Shown here in pieces: positions 1-12,447 of a DNA stretch of 64,000 nt (its first letter is position 1; the number at the start of each line of letters is the position of its first letter). The notes below the pieces were generated by a model. It was given only the letters and a program-made list of their open reading frames with translations. It had not been told where the DNA came from and searched no databases. Position numbers and translations under genes: made by a program. Origin of the DNA: Burhinus oedicnemus (lineage: Eukaryota; Chordata; Aves; Charadriiformes; Burhinidae); contig VFFE01007084.1 in NCBI GenBank assembly GCA_008921705.1, positions 433,684 to 497,683 of the forward strand, in the 5' to 3' direction.

Positions 1-3000
1 ATGGTATTCCTATAATGTGAAAACTGACAAATAACAAGAATTAATGAAAGCTTCCTAACTTGCTGCTGATCCATATGTTGTTCTGGGCATGAGTGGAAGT
101 CTGTCAACTCCCGCTGCCCCACTTTTGTTTGACTCTGCATATTCAACCAAACAATTAAACAGATTGTCAGATGTATGAAACTGAAGTAACAGCTTTTCAT
201 GGAAGAAGAAAGCAAATGATCTGATAAAAAAATGTAAATCTGAAAAAAATTAGCTTCCAATTGTAATTACTTCTGATTTGCACCATCAAAAGAATGTGTT
301 ATATCAATACAAAAGGGATGAGGCAGAAGAGAGGATTAGGCCTATAAAACTCGGAAAAAAATCGTCAATTAGAGAACAAAAATGAAGGAGAAAATTTTTC
401 TTCAAAGTCAAAGCATCACCTTCTTCTCCAAGACTGCCCCTAAGCAAAGAGGCTTGGAGGTTAGAGATGAACTGCAATTCCCATTTTGGGAGATGGAAAG
501 AGGAGTTATCACAGACAGGATACAATACATAAAGTATATATTTATTATTACATTGATTTTTTTTCTTTGGTTTTTTTTTTTGTGACAGACAGGAAGATAA
601 AACCATCATTTGTCTTGTTGGGTCGTTGCCTGTCATCTCGCTTAAATTTCTGACAATACAATTTGCAGAGGTACATTATATTCAGTGGGAGAACCTCATC
701 AAACCATACCTTCTGTTTTGCTTTTAAAACTCTGATGTCAAAGAACAGAGAGAATAAATGATCCATCAAAAAAACTGTGGTATTTTTTCACTGTGTCTAC
801 CTGATATGTTGGCCAAACAAGTACATACTTACTAATGCCTTTTTTATGTACACAACGCATACTAGCCTAACAGAGTTATGAAGCATTTGCAATGACTTTC
901 AGTTTTTTGAAAACTTTTCTGGATGTTCAGAATCAGGACTTGAAGCAGCACCCCCGCTCTTGTACTCAAGTGCACCTGGAGCACAACAGACAAATCTCTT
1001 GATTCTTTGATGCTGATTTGGTGTGATTTGGTGGCAAAACTAAGGCTAAAAATTTTAGTGCAGGGACACCTCAGAGGAAGTCAAGCAGCAGGCTGCTGGA
1101 TTTCATGGCAGGCTGGAAAGGCTATGGAAAAGTTTATTTCCTACAAGATAGTTCATTGTAACCTATGTAATCATCCTAGAAAAGAATAAGATATTTTCAT
1201 TTAAAACATATACATTTCCCCATATCTGTTTTAAATAAAGTAGAAAAGCAACCACTTTTCTTTCTCACAATTTACATACTATTTTGACTTTGTTATTTTA
1301 AGGTTGTTTTCAAAACTTAGGCTGCTGGTGTGGACTTTTAAAAACAATCTTTAAACAAGGAAGATATATTTTTGAATCTATTTCTCCGTTGACATATAAA
1401 AAAATCCAATGTTGTTCCTCCAGTTGCAGACTCTGATTAGTAGCATACTTCAAGGATGGCTATAGATATTCATCAAAAGCCCAAAAGTCAGAATATGTGG
1501 TCAAAGTAGATGTAAAACTCCCTGTCCAAGCCTTGTCTCAGGGCAGCCTGCACTGAGTCTTCTGAAACTTTAAGTATCAGCCAAACCTACCATAGTAAAA
1601 GCCCAAAGGAAAATGCTCTTCAGTCTTTCAGGATGACTCCTGTTTGTGGTGGAAAATCCTGCTGGACCAGACATGCAACCTGCTTGCATCCACCTAAAAT
1701 GAGCAGAAGAATATCCATTATAAAGCATGCTGTCACCACCTTCAAATTACATTTTTTCTATTTTGTTTTAATATCGGAGTACAGGAAGTCCATGCCAGGT
1801 CCTCACCTTTAAGCAAAGTGTGATCTGTGCAAATGGCTTTGCTTAGCAGGTGACACTGTTCCAAGTCATGTTTGTGTTTTCTCCTCTGGTGTCTGCCTGC
1901 CCAGGTACCCACAGGAGACTCCTAAAGCTATAGGGATTCCTTGAAAATACTTCCAGGTTTATTCTCCAAATTGCTGCAGAAGACAAGGTATTTCTTCTCC
2001 AGGTTCCTAAGATGATGGCAATTTAGATGTACTTTATTTCAAGGTAAACTTCACAGAGCTGATTAAAGCTTGTTATGCAGCTCCTTTTGGCCGCTGTAGA
2101 GGTATAATCTGGGTGAACATAAGAATATGAACACTGGTAGCTTTCTTCTTTTCAAATACTCTTAACATCAAAGCTATTAGCAAACACTTGCTCTAATCAT
2201 TTCCTTCATGTTTGTTTCCTGATAGCTTTCATGTGTTTCTGACTTTTACCAACGTTTCCTTTATCAATCACTGGATGTTTTTTAAAAGTTCACTTACTGT
2301 TTAAAGCACAGAGGTGAAAAAATAGCAAAAACACATATCAAAATTTTTTAAAGTGTTCATTAAGATATTTTTTTTCCAAACCTAGATTGACTTTTCTCAC
2401 TCATGTGTCCTTCTGTCATATATGCCATTCACTTCCTCATGTTATACTGTCCCTGGGTAGATTGCATAAAAAAGGTCGGCATAGGGAACATTATTAATCA
2501 GGATTAACTGTAACCATTTTCTGCACTGAACAAGCCGTCTGCTGTTTATGGACCAGATGGGGATTATATCCAGAGAACACTACCTGAAATCAGGTAGCAT
2601 TCAAGCACTCTCTTAAGTACTATCCTAAGGATTACTGAAAACCTTATACCTCCATCTGTGAAATGGAAAGAGATGTAATTTATGTACATAAAATCAATCT
2701 TTAACCAAAATTAAAATATAATCTAGAGTAAAAGAAAAAATGTAGTATGTTATCCATCCCTTATGTTCCCAATAAACATAATGGTATTAAGCCAAGGGTA
2801 AATTTGGCCCATTATTTTTTATCTATGCTACCTAGTTAGTATTAGACTTTGAGGATATCTGCATATTTCCTTTCTAAGTATGCAATCTAATGCAAAATCC
2901 TAGAATACCATGAAGTATTCAACATAATTTGGCATCATTCTAAAGTAGCATATATTGCAGTTTTAGGTGTGGCAACTAAAATAAGTACAATGAAAGTTTT

Positions 3001-3527
3001 AAAGATATGGCTTTGCAAAGTAGGTGTCATGTACTCAGCCACACACAAAAATCAGTTATAAAGAGCAATGAATAAGGTAGAGTCATGTTTATGTTAATGC
3101 AGACCAACAGCTATTACAAAGGTTGAGAGTACAGTAAGCATAATGCCCTAAGCTCAGTTTTAATGACTGTCTTTAAAGTACATTTATGCTTCGGGTTTAC
3201 TGAACTTGTACTTTGGCTATATTGACTCTGCATCTCTCCTCTTTCTCCTCCTCTGACACTCCCTAGGACTCTGCGCTGGTACTGTAGAATCATGATGTGG
3301 CACAGTGACGGATGGTGACGCTACTTTAGTTTAATCTCAACATATAAATATGGAGCTCTTCAGGAAGAGTACCTTGTGATTTACAATCCAGCACTTTTCA
3401 TATACTAAGAGTAACAGCAGTTCACTCTTTGATCTTCTGACCGAACTGTTTGCTTGAGGACAGAGGTGGTCTCTGCAGAAAACAGATGGCTATTCAAATA
3501 AAACTTTTGCCACTGCTAAATAAGTTT

Positions 3528-3616
3528 GCGGGGTTTTTTCTTGTTGTTTTTTGTTGTTGTTGTTGGGTTTGTGTTTTGTGTTTTGTGGGGGTTTTTTTGT
3601 GTGCTTGTTTTTTTAA
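3528..3616. repeat. G/T-rich low-complexity tract
   Basis: About 90 bases are almost entirely G and T on the plus strand, with TTG triplets and G runs. The tract opens an artificial Phe/Val/Cys/Gly-rich frame that should not be taken as protein. It looks like degenerate simple-sequence DNA. Confidence 0.8.
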
Positions 3617-4901
3617 GCCTCAGTGGCCTCTCTCCTTCCTATCCAGAAGGTTCTTTGCAGGTAGCAGCTACTTCCATGACTTCCAAACACAACTTGGAAT
3701 TACAGCATCCAGTGGCTATACAAACCCCATAACATAGTTTATCCCAGCTCTAGGAGGCAGTACTGGTTTCCATGAACTCAGATAGGTATATTGTTGTTCA
3801 CCACAACTAAACATTGCTTCTCGCAGGACAAACCACTTCCCACAAACCTGTCATCAGACTGTCAATATAGCAATTACAGTTACAACAGGAATTGGAACTA
3901 CCTGCCTCCATTTCATCCCTAAATAAGGATCTAAATATCAGCTGTTGCTTCTGTAATTTCTTGGTTTGAGAGCATTGGTGTAATATTACATTTAAACTGT
4001 AACTTCACCCACTCTGCCAAAGATCCTTGCTTGAGGTAATTCAGCTCACCTCAGTCGAAGATAATGTTTCTCTGATGATTTACTGGAGGTTCTGTACCAA
4101 AGTCATATTAATTTAACCTGTGGAGAAAATTATTATATTATCCCAGAGGAAACCAGGGGACAGGCCTCAGCTCTGGAATTTATTTCAAAATAAAATGTAA
4201 AGCTGTTTAACAGCAGTATAAACTCTTTATCAGCAATATTAAAAGAAAAATAAAATCCCATTGATAGTTGTTTTCCACACAGAGGTTTCCAGTGTGCAGA
4301 TACAGGATGCTAATGATGGAGATGTTGATGGGTAACGGCATAATGCATTTAATTCCACCTTGCCTAGGTGTTGTAAATCTTAGCTTGAACCAGACACAGT
4401 ACTACAGACAAAGTATTTGGCTTTTGAGACTCGTTTAGATCACATAATTCATACCTGTTTAACATCTTCATATTTTTGTATGAACTTTAATCACACACTA
4501 CAGTTATAATATGTATTGAAAATCTTGTTGAAAACATTTAATACAATACTACACTCCTATTGTTACACACATTGTTTTGCTTCCCCATACAAAAGGACTA
4601 TTTCATTCAGTATGTCCCTCAGTATTTCTACTTTTGTGTAGTCTACCTGTAGGAAAGAACACATACAATTACACGCGTAATAAGCTATACATTCCTATAC
4701 ATTCAAGTGTATTTTACTTTTTTAATAATTGTTACATAGAAGAACAATATGTTTCTATAACTTTCATCTTTTAAATAGTTTCATTTACCACCCCACAGAT
4801 ACCACTAGTTTGCTGAGAAAGAAGTAAATTAGGGTATTTTTACGGGCATCTTAAACAAACAGCAGCCTGAAAATACTGATTTAGAAGGGACTATAACATT
4901 A

Positions 4902-4951
4902 CAAATAATTCAAAATCTAGAACTTGCAAATAATTTAAAATCTAGAACTAT
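4902..4951 (+). repeat. 25-bp tandem duplication
   Basis: Two adjacent copies of a unit beginning CAAATAATT and containing AAAATCTAGAACT lie at 4902-4926 and 4927-4951. They differ by one internal C/T change and at the last bases. This is a simple recent local duplication with no visible function. Confidence 0.8.
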
Positions 4952-6125
4952 TTCTATTCATGTTTGTCTCCTGTTCTTAAACTTTATTTCCCAATAGCAC
5001 TACATTTTCATGACACACATGTAGTCTGAATCATTAATTCTTTATGCTATTTGCATCAGCTGTATACGTATTGATGAAAGACCAAGTGGGTTTTTCTTAT
5101 TTTCATTCTCCCTAAGAACAAAATTCTAATGACAACTTGCAAGAAGAATGTCAAATGCACTTGATAGATTGTTTGACATTACAAACAATGACTGGATGTT
5201 GAAGATCAACAATAAATATCCTGTGGTATAAGAAAATAATAACAATAGATATGGCAGAAAGCAAACAGATCACAGATTACAACAGGTTTACAACTTCCAT
5301 GACAACTGAAGTCTTGGAAATTTGTCTGAGAGAGATTAATTCCTTAATAGCCAATGCCCAGTGGTTTGATGAGTGAGAAATGCAGATTCAATTCACTGTT
5401 CCTCTAAAGCAAAGCAAGGGCTTGAACATAGACACATACACTGGTAGCCTCTTGTGGTAAGGGCACAAGTTTAGCTCTCTTTACTTTCTCCCTCTTATTA
5501 TTATTTATTTGTAAATACTATTGATTCATTCAAGAAGAGACTTGGGCAAGAGACTGAAGAAGAAACCTGGACTCAAAGTTGTTTCATTCTGTGTCACTGT
5601 CTTTACTGTCTGCTCTTTCTGTTCTCCCTTTCCGATTCCCTGTCTATCTGACAGCTTCTCCTTGAAATCAGTCTGTTTCTAGAGAAAGCACTCATTAGAG
5701 CAAAGTAGTCACCTGGGACAAGGAGGCATCATCTGTAGTGTTAATTGAACTGTAATGAATTATTGCTGAGTGACTCAGTAAATGAAAAGTGACGTATTTT
5801 GCTGAAAAACTGTTTGACCAGCTTTGCTCAAAAATCTAAGAATTAAGGTAGGAATTTTTTTTAATTATCTGCACATTTATCATGCTAAGTACACACACTG
5901 TATTAAACATCTGGATCCAAAACTGTATCAGTTTGTGACTTCAAAGGCTAGTTAACTTGTTCTAAAATATCTTTCCTGAGCAGAACTTGAATCTATTATT
6001 AAAACAATCTTTAACGCTCAAAGAGAACAGCTCCTCTGAGGATATCATTCTTATATAAGCAAACATCCTTTCACAGTTCAAAGTCAGTTTCTAGTCACTT
6101 ACAAGCTAAGAGAGAGAATACCTTC

Positions 6126-7225
6126 TGTTACAAAACTCCATGAGGGCACTTCTCACCCTGGGTCGTTACGATTCACAAACCGCTCGCTTGCACAGGCTCG
6201 GTGTAATGCACTCTGTGGCCTTGAAGCAACTGTCAGCATTTGAGAAGGAATGCGTGGAAGGGCAAAGCACTGGGCATTGGCAACAGCTCCATGAATGCTG
6301 GATGTGGCGGATGGAGTGATGTATTTCACTCGTAGGGAGAAGCAGCAATACATTTATTGATATAAAACAGGGATTTCACAAAGTTTGATGGCAAGTCTGA
6401 TAGTGTTTTAACAAGATTTGGGATGGCAAGGCACACTTGGTTATTTACTGCAGAGAGGACAAGGACAGACAGAGCCGTCAGGGAAACCCTCCCTTTGAGT
6501 CAAGGTTTCAGAAAGTTCCCCCCTTGCTTTCTAAACTCCTTCTCAGAGAGGAGTCTAGGTGTGACTGGATCCAGTCCTACTCCCAGACTTGGTCAATGGT
6601 TTATGTCTAAAGGATTATATATGTGCAATCAATCCTTTATCTCACTTAGCTTAGATTTCAAAGTTCAGCATGCTGTTAGTCACTTACCGAGGATCTGTTG
6701 TGGCAAGGAATCTCTGAAATTCGAGGAGTAACCTTGAGGGTGTCCCTACTCAAGGGGAGACCATGGCGTGCAGCCCGCTGCCATTCAGGAGAGCTGAAAG
6801 GGATCTTGGGCTGTAAGATGATTGACCTATAGTCATATTTGCATTTGACTACAGAACCAGTATTGCTCAAATTAGCCCTTGCCTGTTGTGTTGTTATCTG
6901 TCTCCTTGAAATCGTGTTGAGCCCCAGATGCCACCATCACGACTACAGGCACCTGTTATAAACCACCATGGGTGGTTATTGCTTGGGCAGGGTTGCAGGC
7001 AATAAAGATCAGGTTGGTGCCTGGGGAGGGGGAGCACACCATCACACTGAATCAGCCACCTCCTCCGACACCACTCAGCATGCGCTCCTTCGCACAGCGA
7101 ACTTTACTGACATTTTGGTAAAGGGGCAGGATAGTCCACAACTGTCCATAACAGGGTTTTTTTGTTTGGTTAGTTTTTGGGGTTTTTTTGTTGGTGGTGG
7201 CTTTTTTTTTTTTTTATAAGGAACA
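6126..7225 (-). mobile_element. Probable solo LTR of an endogenous retrovirus
   Basis: The segment starts TGTTAC and ends GGAACA, so its ends form a short TGTT/AACA inverted repeat. It is flanked by the same pentamer CCTTC at 6121-6125 and 7226-7230, as a 5-bp target duplication would be. Read on the minus strand it has LTR order: a TATATAAT-type box at 6614-6621, then AATAAA at 6353-6358, then about 225 bases to the end. It is GC-richer than its flanks and has no coding potential. At about 1.1 kb it is long for an LTR, and the T/G-rich run near 7155-7216 probably adds length. The LTR nature is inferred from structure and resemblance to avian LTRs; the family is not assigned and the right-hand boundary is the less certain one. 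Confidence 0.6.
7155..7216. repeat. T/G-rich low-complexity tract
   Basis: Runs of T are interrupted by G-rich steps and end in an uninterrupted run of T. The tract lies just inside the proposed right end of the LTR at 6126-7225, so it may be an expansion within the LTR. Its frame in the ORF starting at 6968 is artificial. Confidence 0.75.
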
Positions 7226-7230
7226 CCTTC

Positions 7231-7946
7231 CATGGGAAATCACTGTTTTTGCCAAAGCCAGTTCTTTGCAGGGAAAGGGATTTCATAGTTTTTCAATATT
7301 CTGGTAGGGGCATCCTATGCTAGCAGAATTTGTTTTGATTTGTTTCAATGTTTTCTATGGTAAAATCTACTTATTTATTTATTTTTATACAGAACTACCT
7401 GGCTCTTTTTCTTGTCAATGTTGATCATCAAATTCTTACACCCTCTGAAATATCCACAGCACTACTGTGTGCTAACCCCTTCTTTCTTTGTAACAAAGTC
7501 CTTAAAGCCCATCTTATCTCTGCTGTTTTCTTGTACCTCAATCCCTTCTTTCTAGTTCATAATTGCACCACGCCATAGACCTCTGTGTGAAGAGATAAGG
7601 AACATGAATAAATACCAAACACTAGGAAAGGTAACGAACATTCCCAAATCTCTTTAAAAATATGACAAAACCACAAGAAACAAAATCCCCAAACCTGCCA
7701 GTTTTCATTTATTTTCAGCTGTATCCTGACAGATTTTCATAGAGATTATTTTCCCATGGCAGAAGAGGAATTATGTATTTTCTGAATTGTAAGATGATTT
7801 ATTTCTGATAGCTTTAAAGAGAAATAGCCTTTCAGTTTGAATCTTACTTTTTTCCCTCTTTAGTAGCTGGTGACCAGAATGCCTAAAACACTTGGACAGA
7901 CACTCCTTTTTATTATTGCTGAACTTCAAAGAAATCAATACATACT
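7231..7946. other. Unique AT-rich spacer between LTR and CR1
   Basis: No gene is recognised. There is a short TTTA-type run near 7371-7388. The 5' end of the following CR1 is decayed, so some of the last bases may be eroded CR1. Confidence 0.5.
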
Positions 7947-9540
7947 TAAGACCAGTTGCACCCTGAGCACCCAGCCCCCTGAGCTAGAAGACAGAGGCAG
8001 GGAGCAGAATGAAGCCCCCATAATCCAAGGGGAAATTGTGCGTGACCTGCTACACCACTCAAACACACACAAGTCTATGGGGCTGGATGGGATCCACCCA
8101 AGGGTACTGAGGGAGCTGGCAGAAGTGGTCACCAAGCCACTTTCAATCATTTATCAGCAATGCTGGCTAACCGTGGAGGTCCCAGTTGACTGGACGTTAG
8201 CAAGTGTAATGCCCATCCACAAGAAGGGCCAGAAGGAGCATCCGGGGAACTACAGGCCTGTCAGTTTGACCTCAGTGCTGGGGAAGGTTATGGAGAACAT
8301 CATCCTGAGTGTTGTTATGGGGCACATGCAGGACAACCAGGTGATCAGGTCTAATCAACATGGGTTTATGAAAGGCAGGTCCTGCTTGACTAACCTGATC
8401 TCCTTCTATGGCAACATGACCCACTTGGTGGATGAGGGAAAGGCTATGGATGTTGTCTATCTGGGCTTTAGTAAAGCCTTCAACATGGTTTCTCACAGCA
8501 TTCTCCTGGAGGAACTGGCTGCTTATGGCTTGGATGGGTGTGCTTGTTGCTGAGTAAAAAAACTGGCTGGAAGGCTGGGCCCAAAGAGTGGTGGTGAATG
8601 GATTTCAATCTGGTTGGCAGCCGGTCACAAGTGGTGTTCCCCAGGCCTTGATATTGGGGCAGGTTCTGTTTAATATCTATCAATGACCTGGATGAGGGGA
8701 TTGAGTGCACCCTCAGTAACTTTGCAGACAACACTGAGTTAGGTGGGAATGTCGACCTGCTTGAGAGTAAGATGGCCCTACAGAGGGATCTAGACAAGCT
8801 AGATCGATGGGCCAAGGCCAATGGTATGAGGTTCAACAAGGCCAAGTGCCGGGTCCTGCACTTGGGTCACAACAACCCCATGCAGCGCTATAGGCTTGGG
8901 GAAGAGTGGCTGGAAAGCTGCCTGGCAGAAAAGGACCTGGGGGTGTTGGTTGACAGTCAGCTGAATATAAGCCAGTAGTGTGCCCAGGTGGCCAAGAAGG
9001 CCAACAGCATCCTGGTTTGTATCAGGAATAGTGTAGCAAGCAAGACTAGGGAAGTGATCATCCCCCTGTACTAAACACTGGTGAGTCCCCACCTCAAATA
9101 CTGTGTTCAGTTTTGGGCCCCTTACTACAAGAAAGACACCAAGGTGCTGGAGTGTGTCCAGAGAAGGGCAACAAAGCTGGTGAAGGGTCTAGAGAACAAG
9201 TCTTATGACGAGCGACTGATGGAACTGGGGTTGTTTAGCCTGGAGAAGAGAAGGCTCATGGAAGACCTTATTGCTCTCTACAACTGCCTGAAAGGATTTG
9301 TTGTGTGAGGTGGGGGTTGATCTCTTCTCCCAAGTAACAAGTAATAGGACAAGAGGAAATGGCATCAAGTTGCGCATGGGGAGGTTTAGATTTGATATTA
9401 GGAAAAATTTCTTCACAGAAAGGGTCATCAAGCAATGGAACAGGCTGCCCAGGGAAGTGGTGGAATCGCCATCCGTGGAAGTATTTAAAAGACAGGTAGA
9501 CGTGGTACTTAGGGACTTGGTTTTGTGGTGGACTTGGTAG
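7947..9540 (+). pseudogene. CR1 ORF2 reverse transcriptase remnant (copy A)
   Basis: The reading is split over frames. The first part, to the TGA at 8551-8553, carries RT finger and palm sequence including NYRPVSLTS. Frame is lost near 8550 and again near 8680. It then continues in another frame with in-frame stops TAG (8976) and TAA (9072), and shifts again near 9300. The catalytic motifs are damaged: in motif A the expected YLDFSKAFD reads YLGFSKAFN, with the catalytic Asp codon now GGC at 8464-8466. In motif C the FADD box reads FADN at 8721-8732. It cannot encode an active enzyme. The open frame upstream of about 7947 is not CR1-like. Confidence 0.9.
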
Positions 9541-9617
9541 AGTTAGGTTTATGGTTGGACTCAATGATCTTAAAGGTCTTTTCCAACCTAGATGATTCTA
9601 TGATTCTACGTTTCTAT
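7947..9617 (+). mobile_element. CR1 LINE, 5'-truncated and decayed (copy A)
   Basis: This non-LTR retrotransposon copy retains most of the reverse-transcriptase part of ORF2 and the 3' UTR. The 3' end carries the CR1 signature: a GGTTGGACTCAATGATCTTAA-like stretch, a TTCCAACCTAGATGATT-type segment, and tail repeats of ATTCTATG near 9595-9617. The endonuclease half and true 5' end are missing, as usual for CR1 copies truncated during target-primed reverse transcription. The left boundary is approximate, because recognisable CR1 sequence begins near AAGACCAGTTGC. Many indels and stops indicate an older insertion than the copy at 47517-49240. Confidence 0.93.
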
Positions 9618-10541
9618 ATTTTTGCAACATCAACTAGAAAATTTCATCAGAAGGGTTGGGAATGTCCAAAAGTGACTTGATATCTATTCAGAAAGTAGGA
9701 ACCTAAAAGCTTTGAACTCAGTGCTTTTCCCTACTGCTAACATTTTACAAGGCAATGAGCAGTGAAAAGGAAAATAATAAATCTTTTGGCTCCTTTGCAC
9801 GCCTGTTTTGTAAGCTCTAATTATTCTAGGGTAAAATCTCTAATAATACATGTATGCCCTAATGAATCAGTTAAGCTCTTAGGAACTGGCTTTTAGGGAA
9901 GCAGAATGCTGTAAATCTCTGACATGTACCATATGTATAATAAAAATAAACCATAAAAACCTTCTGTTTAGTGCTACTAACAGTAGCAACCCTAAAAGGG
10001 ACGCAGATGAAATGGGGTCGTGGTCTCCACTCAATAATCATCAGAAGGAGCTAGCTGTGGAAGGGGACGCATAAGCAGCAATTAGGAAGGCAGCAGCAGG
10101 CAGTGCTCCCACCACGCATTAGTAGTCGTGGAGAGTATTGTGCTTACCTAAGCCATAATGCCTCCCAGAGCACCTGCTGGAGTACTGCAAATCCACACCA
10201 TCCCCAGCATGGACCAGTACCTTAAAGGCTCAGTTGAGCTGTTACTGATTTCTAGAGGCACAAAATTGAAAAGAGAGTAAAAAAAAAAAAATAGTTCCAA
10301 ACTTTTCTTTTGCTGTGGACTTCCTTAAAAATGAATGGTTTTAAAAATCCCCTAGGGAGAGGCAGGCTTCAAAGTCAGACAAGATACTTTCCAAAAAAGT
10401 GTGATGAACAAAGACATAGCTTCTTTGGCTAGATCTCTCTATGTGCACTGGAAATGCTGCATATCTGTTAAATGACAAAGTTTGGTCACCTCGACTCTTA
10501 CATGATAAGGAATAAACTATTGGAGATGACAATCTCCAGGG

Positions 10542-10600
10542 CAAAGAAAGAAAAAGAAAAAAAAAGAGAGAGAAAAACAGAAAGAAGAATAAAGAAGGCA
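10542..10600. repeat. A/G-rich purine tract
   Basis: A roughly 58-base run is almost wholly purine on the plus strand, with AAAG and GAGA units. The complementary minus strand gives a Phe/Ser/Leu-rich artificial frame. Confidence 0.8.
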
Positions 10601-12394
10601 TTTCTGTGAACCAAAGATTACACAAAGCTTTTTCACAAGTGAAGATATAAAGAGACCTGAAGCAAACAGGTGGAGCTTTTTCTTTATGGGAAAAGTGTTG
10701 GCAGAAGTTGATATGCAGAATAAGAGCTTACAGTGATGACAGAATGCCTCTCCTAAAAATGGAATTCTGGTTTTAAAGAAATCACTAGTAGTTAATCCTT
10801 GCTTTTTGGTCCAGTTGGGCAAACGAAGACTGTGTCTTAATTGCATATTAAGAATAATTTAACATAATCTGTTTCTATCTATTAAACTGTAAGAGATCAC
10901 TGGTCCTATTATTTTTTTTTTTCTAATGTGTAACACATATACGTTATTGAACAGATGCTGAAGTTACCCTTTCCTAAATCTCTTGAATAATTTTACTATA
11001 TTTAGAAATTCAGGTTGGATTCTTTATAACGTGAAACCAAACTCTCATGCATTCAAAACTTACTTAAAATCTTAGCTATTTGAAACTTCCCTATCATTTA
11101 AAAATTTTGAACATGCTTTTACACAAAAGATTATTCTTTCCACAGTAGGAAACATGGTTTAAAAAAATGCAAAAGACAATGTACTGAATACCAAAGAGTA
11201 CTGAACACCACAGATATCAGTACTGAACAAAACATAGTTATTGCATAGATATTTCTACAGGTGAGTAACCTATTCCATGAACTGCAGTCTTCTGTTAAAC
11301 AAAGCAGTTTTTCAACATGTACCACCCACAGCAAGAATCTCTTGCCTACTACCACCTTATAATACAAAACCTACCACACAGGAATGGCCACATTCTCACA
11401 CAGGATAAATCCGCATAATGATGGTTCTTTTTTCTGGGTTTGTTTGTACACAGCTAGCTAAAAACTAAAATTAAAAAACCCATCTAAATGAAGTTGTGTA
11501 TATACAATAAGGGTGAACAAGATGATTTAGAAATAAATATTTCTGATATAATTTGCATATGACACAAATATTGGTAGTATGATAAATGAGGCATGCAAAA
11601 TGATTGAGTGTATTTGGTAAACAAAGCCATTCAAAAGAAGAATGTTTTAATTTAACAAAATGCGAACCGATACAGACAGGAAAGACCAATGCCAGTCCTG
11701 AGTCCACAATGATGGTTAAGGGAGGGGCCTCCCAACAGGAAAGCAAAACCCCTAAAGATTAGTGGGGATCTAGGAAGAAATTAATGTGCCAACCTAATGA
11801 TGCCTTGTGGTGGGGAAGTCTAACATAATCCTTGGCAGGATAAATGGAAATCCCAAATAACAGTGTGAGAGTGACCATTAGGGTGATTTAACAGGCACTG
11901 AAATACAAAGTACATTTCAGTGCCAATATGCTGAAAAAAACACAAGAATAAAAATATTCTAGTCATGGTCCCAAAAGCAGGGCAGAGCTTTAACATTATT
12001 GTGGCTACAGTTGTTGTGAGGGGACTTTTTTCTGCTGTGCATCATCCTCATGTACCAAATTAGGTTTGCTTTAATCAGGAAACAACCACTGTTATTTATT
12101 TTTTGTGTGCCTGGGCACTAATCAACTGAATTTCCATGATGTGAGCTATGGCTTTTTGCTAGTGACCATTTTGCTGTAGCATAAGCTCCACTATCCGCCT
12201 CCAAAGCCATCCTAGATTTATGATTAGACTGCACGCCTCTCCTAATCGTGATTTCTTAATTAACTCCTTAGTCTTTCAGGACCAGAGTGAGAAGGGTGAA
12301 ATAAGTAAAGTTTCTTCAAAGCTAGAGAGCCGTGACATTCTGCACCCAGATGCTGATTCAAGCAATCTAGTCACAAATTTTCTTATACAGTCAT

Positions 12395-12447
12395 TAAAAA
12401 AAAAAAAGAAAAAAAAGGGAAAAAAAAAGAAAAAGAAGAAAAAAGAC
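12395..12447. repeat. A-rich (AAAAG) tract
   Basis: Long A runs are broken by single G or GGG and end in AAGAAG units. This creates a poly-lysine frame that is not a gene. It could be the eroded poly-A of an old retroposed sequence, but no flanking duplication is evident. Confidence 0.8.

Larger units (their letters stand above)
1..6120. other. AT-rich unique sequence, no gene recognised
   Basis: This stretch contains only short open frames with no recognisable protein signature. The longest, about 110 codons at 304-636 (-), is low-complexity and lysine/phenylalanine-rich, as expected from A/T runs. I saw no CR1 tail, LTR or RNA gene. A G/T-rich tract and a short tandem duplication are listed separately. 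Confidence 0.6.

Noticed and set aside
3450..3737. 95-codon frame rich in Phe/Val/Cys with an apparent membrane segment
   Set aside because: The hydrophobic part is the G/T-rich low-complexity tract read as codons.
6153..6870. Open frames of 60-102 codons on both strands
   Set aside because: They lie inside the proposed LTR and overlap each other; no gag, pol or env similarity is seen.
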